From positions 107,354 to 171,353 of the forward strand of contig CAMYOU010000002.1 in NCBI GenBank assembly GCA_947283485.1: a stretch of 64,000 bases of DNA, written 5' to 3'. Numbering within the stretch: position 1 is the first letter of the stretch; the number at the start of each line of letters is the position of its first letter. The notes beneath the pieces are model-generated. The model made no database searches. It saw only the letters and a list, made by a program, of their open reading frames with translations, and was not told the DNA's origin. The stretch comes from an uncultured Peptostreptococcaceae bacterium. GTDB lineage: Bacteria; Bacillota; Clostridia; Tissierellales; Peptoniphilaceae. The translations under genes were made by a program, and so were the position numbers. Positions 62,031 through 64,000 of the stretch are shown in pieces.

Positions 62031-62067
62031 AAAAAAAGAGAACGGGTTTTTGTCCGTTCTCTTTTCT
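62031..62067 (-). terminator. Terminator after surface protein D gene
   Basis: Minus strand AGAGAACGGACAAAAACCCGTTCTCT core followed by seven T. Confidence 0.92.
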
Positions 62068-62089
62068 TATGCTTGGGTTCTTCGCGCGT

Positions 62090-63916
62090 TTAGAAAACGA
62101 GTGCGAAGCGAACCGTTTTATTTTCCACTTCGAACGTAATCCATTTGCCGTCCGCATTGACGCGATAGACGTCGCCGGCTCCGGCGGGTGCGGGCATGCT
62201 GACCATGACGGGACCGTTCGAGTGAGCTTTGTTCCCGTTCGTGTCGAAGAGGTTCACAGAGTAACGTGCATTGCCGCGGTCGGTGACGGAGAGTTTGTAC
62301 ATGCCGGGTAATGAGGTCTTCGTTCCTTTGACAGTGACGGCTCCTTCGGTCACGACGACGTTTTCCGTGCGTTTGCCGTCGCGGGAGAAGACCATGGGCA
62401 TGGTGACATATTTCCCGTCCTCGGAGAGTTCAAAGGTCGTATAGACGCCGTTTACTTTGACGCGGTACGAACCTTGTTGTCCCTTGGGTGCGGGGATGGT
62501 GACGAGCATCAGTTCGTCCGAATAGACTTGATTGCCGTTGGCGTCAACGAGGATGACATCCTGTTTGCCGTTCGCTTTCTCCGTGATGCGTACGCGCGTA
62601 TTTGCGTCCACACTGCCCGCGGGTGCAAGTGCATAGCCGTATGCTTCACCCTCTTGTGCGGGGATCTTCGTCATTTCGCCGGACGGAGTCGTTACGGAAG
62701 GCACGCTCGGGGTGCTCGGATAACTCGGATGGCTCGGGGTCTCTGCTCTCTTGACAAAGACCGGATCGCCGTTTTCCGAATTGGTATCCTTGGCGATCTG
62801 TACTTTTGCGACGGGTTTGAGGAACGCAAACTTCTCGGGCACATTCTTGACTGTAATGGTGTATCCGTCAGCTTCTTCCGTAATCTTATAATTTTCTTTC
62901 GGGAAAGTTACTTTTTTATATTTCGGGGTTGGGCCGGTAGAAGCATCGACGTCCTTATTCTCATAAACTTCTTTCGTAATCGCGTTGAGATACAGTTTCT
63001 TCGTCTCAGAATTGACGCTCAAGCCCTTGATTCCGGTCTTGATTTTGATAACGCCGTTGGTTGCGTCCACAGTGGTGTACTTTTTGACGGGGAAGTTCTT
63101 ATCTTGTTCCGTGCGTTCTCCCACCACTTTGAAATCAAGTACGATGTTTCTTGCGAGCTTCCGAATCTCTGATTTTTTTAAATTCCAATCTCCATTTTCT
63201 TGATGTCCCAGCAGGTCTTGGATCGTTACAATATCCAGCTCGTCCAGTGTTTGTCCTTGCTCTTTCTTATCCACAATCTCTTTTAATTCTCGCAGTGCAT
63301 TTCTGTAAGCCTGGATTGCACTCGCGTTTTCATCTGTCTGTACAAGTGCCAGCGCATCTTCATCGACACTGTCAAGATACTCTTTTGCTTTCTCGAGCGC
63401 TTTCTTGGCTTCTTCTGGGTCAGCCGCTGCTTCGCCCGGATCTTGGGTTTGCGTGGGATCATAAGGCTCTGCCGTGTAATTTCCTTCCGTGCCTTTGACG
63501 AGCAAATGGATGGGTTCGAGTCCTGGGATTTCAATCTTGATCTTGGCATCCGCCTTGATCGCATCTTTTGAGATGAAAATATATGGGTCTTTGTACGTTT
63601 TGTCGCCGTCTTGATAGTTCATACGACTCGAAGATTTGTTAAATTGGTTTCCTGTCATTACACGGCTTGCCGGTACTTCGCTCAACTCAGTATCATTGAC
63701 ATAGACTTTCATTTCGTCAAAAAATTGCGGTTTACCTGTCCCCCCGTCATTGCATATGAATTGAATGCAAAAGGCGCCTGTGTGTAGCCTCCCCTCCTTT
63801 GTGTACGTGTAAGCTTTTCTCACGGCGGTATCGCTTTGCGCATACGCACTCTGCGGCACGAGTCCGACAACGAGTGCAAGGAGCAAAAGCGCGGTGAGTC
63901 CGATTCTTTTCTTCAT
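62090..63916 (-). CDS. Secreted repeat protein D (copy 4, short form)
   Basis: 608 residues, ATG at 63916 behind AAAGGAG. Signal peptide KKRIGLTALLLLALVVGLV..SAYA (cleavage about 26). One N-terminal domain (27-165), one helical-plus-beta module (about 168-395: AKKALEKAKEYLDSVDEDAL ... IKIKTGIKGL), a short Ser/Pro linker (HPSYPSTPSVPSV), and the common C-terminal domain. As it carries one of each part, it may approximate the ancestral unit (inference). It is the first of the four in the direction of transcription that is visible; more copies could lie beyond the right edge. Confidence 0.87.
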   Translation of the reverse strand: MKKRIGLTALLLLALVVGLVPQSAYAQSDTAVRKAYTYTKEGRLHTGAFCIQFICNDGGTGKPQFFDEMKVYVNDTELSEVPASRVMTGNQFNKSSSRMNYQDGDKTYKDPYIFISKDAIKADAKIKIEIPGLEPIHLLVKGTEGNYTAEPYDPTQTQDPGEAAADPEEAKKALEKAKEYLDSVDEDALALVQTDENASAIQAYRNALRELKEIVDKKEQGQTLDELDIVTIQDLLGHQENGDWNLKKSEIRKLARNIVLDFKVVGERTEQDKNFPVKKYTTVDATNGVIKIKTGIKGLSVNSETKKLYLNAITKEVYENKDVDASTGPTPKYKKVTFPKENYKITEEADGYTITVKNVPEKFAFLKPVAKVQIAKDTNSENGDPVFVKRAETPSHPSYPSTPSVPSVTTPSGEMTKIPAQEGEAYGYALAPAGSVDANTRVRITEKANGKQDVILVDANGNQVYSDELMLVTIPAPKGQQGSYRVKVNGVYTTFELSEDGKYVTMPMVFSRDGKRTENVVVTEGAVTVKGTKTSLPGMYKLSVTDRGNARYSVNLFDTNGNKAHSNGPVMVSMPAPAGAGDVYRVNADGKWITFEVENKTVRFALVF

Positions 63917-63934
63917 CTATTATTTCTCCTTTCC

Positions 63935-63984
63935 GGTGCAAACTTTGCACCATGCCTTTTTGGCATCGCCTCTAAGTTAGCATA
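63935..63984 (-). promoter_or_regulatory. Leader hairpins and -10 box of protein D gene
   Basis: GGTGCAAA G TTTGCACC (63935-63951) is a 17-bp palindrome abutting the Shine-Dalgarno; ATGCC AAAAA GGCAT (63952-63966) forms a second hairpin directly before it. TATGCT at 63984-63979 is a likely -10; its -35 would lie beyond the window. Confidence 0.55.
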
Positions 63985-64000
63985 GGCTTGCCGTCGTGAC

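Noticed and set aside
52454..63916. Outer-membrane beta-barrel interpretation of the surface proteins, because each ends in Phe
   Set aside because: A terminal aromatic is an outer-membrane signal in Gram-negatives, but nothing else here suggests an outer membrane, and the IPAP-YRVK repeats do not look like a membrane barrel. The ending VF recurs at the internal repeat boundary, so it is part of the domain.
1..64000. tRNA or rRNA genes, insertion sequences, prophage
   Set aside because: I looked for cloverleaf-like segments, transposase motifs and phage structural genes and found none. The hsd region looks acquired but carries no integrase or recognisable attachment repeats.

Overview
The window looks like chromosome from an anaerobic, Gram-positive-type member of the Firmicutes (Bacillota). 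Evidence: five T-box riboswitches ahead of aminoacyl-tRNA synthetase genes, consensus sigma-A promoters, strong AAAGGAGG ribosome binding sites, frequent GTG/TTG starts, pyruvate phosphate dikinase with its regulator, rubredoxin, an EFR1 flavodoxin/ferredoxin protein, RNase J, and the alaS-ireB-ruvX-DUF1292 block. GC content is intermediate. A Clostridia/Tissierellia-type anaerobe is the best guess; the sequence alone does not fix the genus.

Layout. 1-7250 (minus): thrS (cut by the left edge), hslO-hisS, a cold-shock gene, a small membrane protein and valS. 7432-10890 (plus): PPDK regulatory protein and ppdK. 11051-12616: a divergent Fe-S protein / Crp-family regulator pair sharing one operator. 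12680-15779 (minus): trpS-MBL-membrane protein, and EFR1. 15876-19821 (plus): a tightly overlapping pterin/folate operon (queD-like, folE2, folP, folK-folC fusion), then rubredoxin. 19945-27020 (minus): a type I restriction-modification system (hsdM, hsdS, hsdR) whose last gene overlaps a GST-like gene. 27270-29361: polysaccharide deacetylase and GNAT protein. 29428-39067: an apparent 11-gene minus-strand operon (AI-2E permease, alaS, ireB, ruvX, DUF1292, fur, rnj, ylbF, queT, trmR, U32/trhP) linking translation, RNA decay and tRNA wobble-uridine modification. 39195-45722: Rrf2 regulator, a lantibiotic/antimicrobial-peptide-type ABC transporter with divergent two-component system, and an XRE regulator/membrane protein pair. 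45871-52324: leuS, asnS-thyA, rarA. 52454-63916: four tandem, paralogous, large secreted proteins.

The most novel-looking part is the last 11.5 kb. Four secreted proteins (about 903, 896, 1023 and 608 residues) share a signal peptide, a related N-terminal domain, one or two helical-plus-beta modules, a proline-rich linker, and a nearly invariant C-terminal domain of about 185 residues that is itself a two-fold repeat. No LPXTG or other anchor that I recognise is present. Each gene has its own promoter, a hairpin abutting its Shine-Dalgarno sequence (weak in the first gene), and an almost identical terminator; 106 nt of the C-terminal coding region are identical between two copies. This looks like an expanding, recombining surface-protein family that I do not recognise.

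Other points worth attention: a QueD homologue carrying both Cys and Glu (C-E-x-x-H-G-H) in a folate operon without folB; a FolK-FolC fusion; an HsdS made of two near-identical halves, predicting a palindromic target; a Crp-type operator centred at -41.5; an 11-bp lattice of response-regulator half-sites; and promoters whose -35 element overlaps or abuts the stop codon of the preceding gene.
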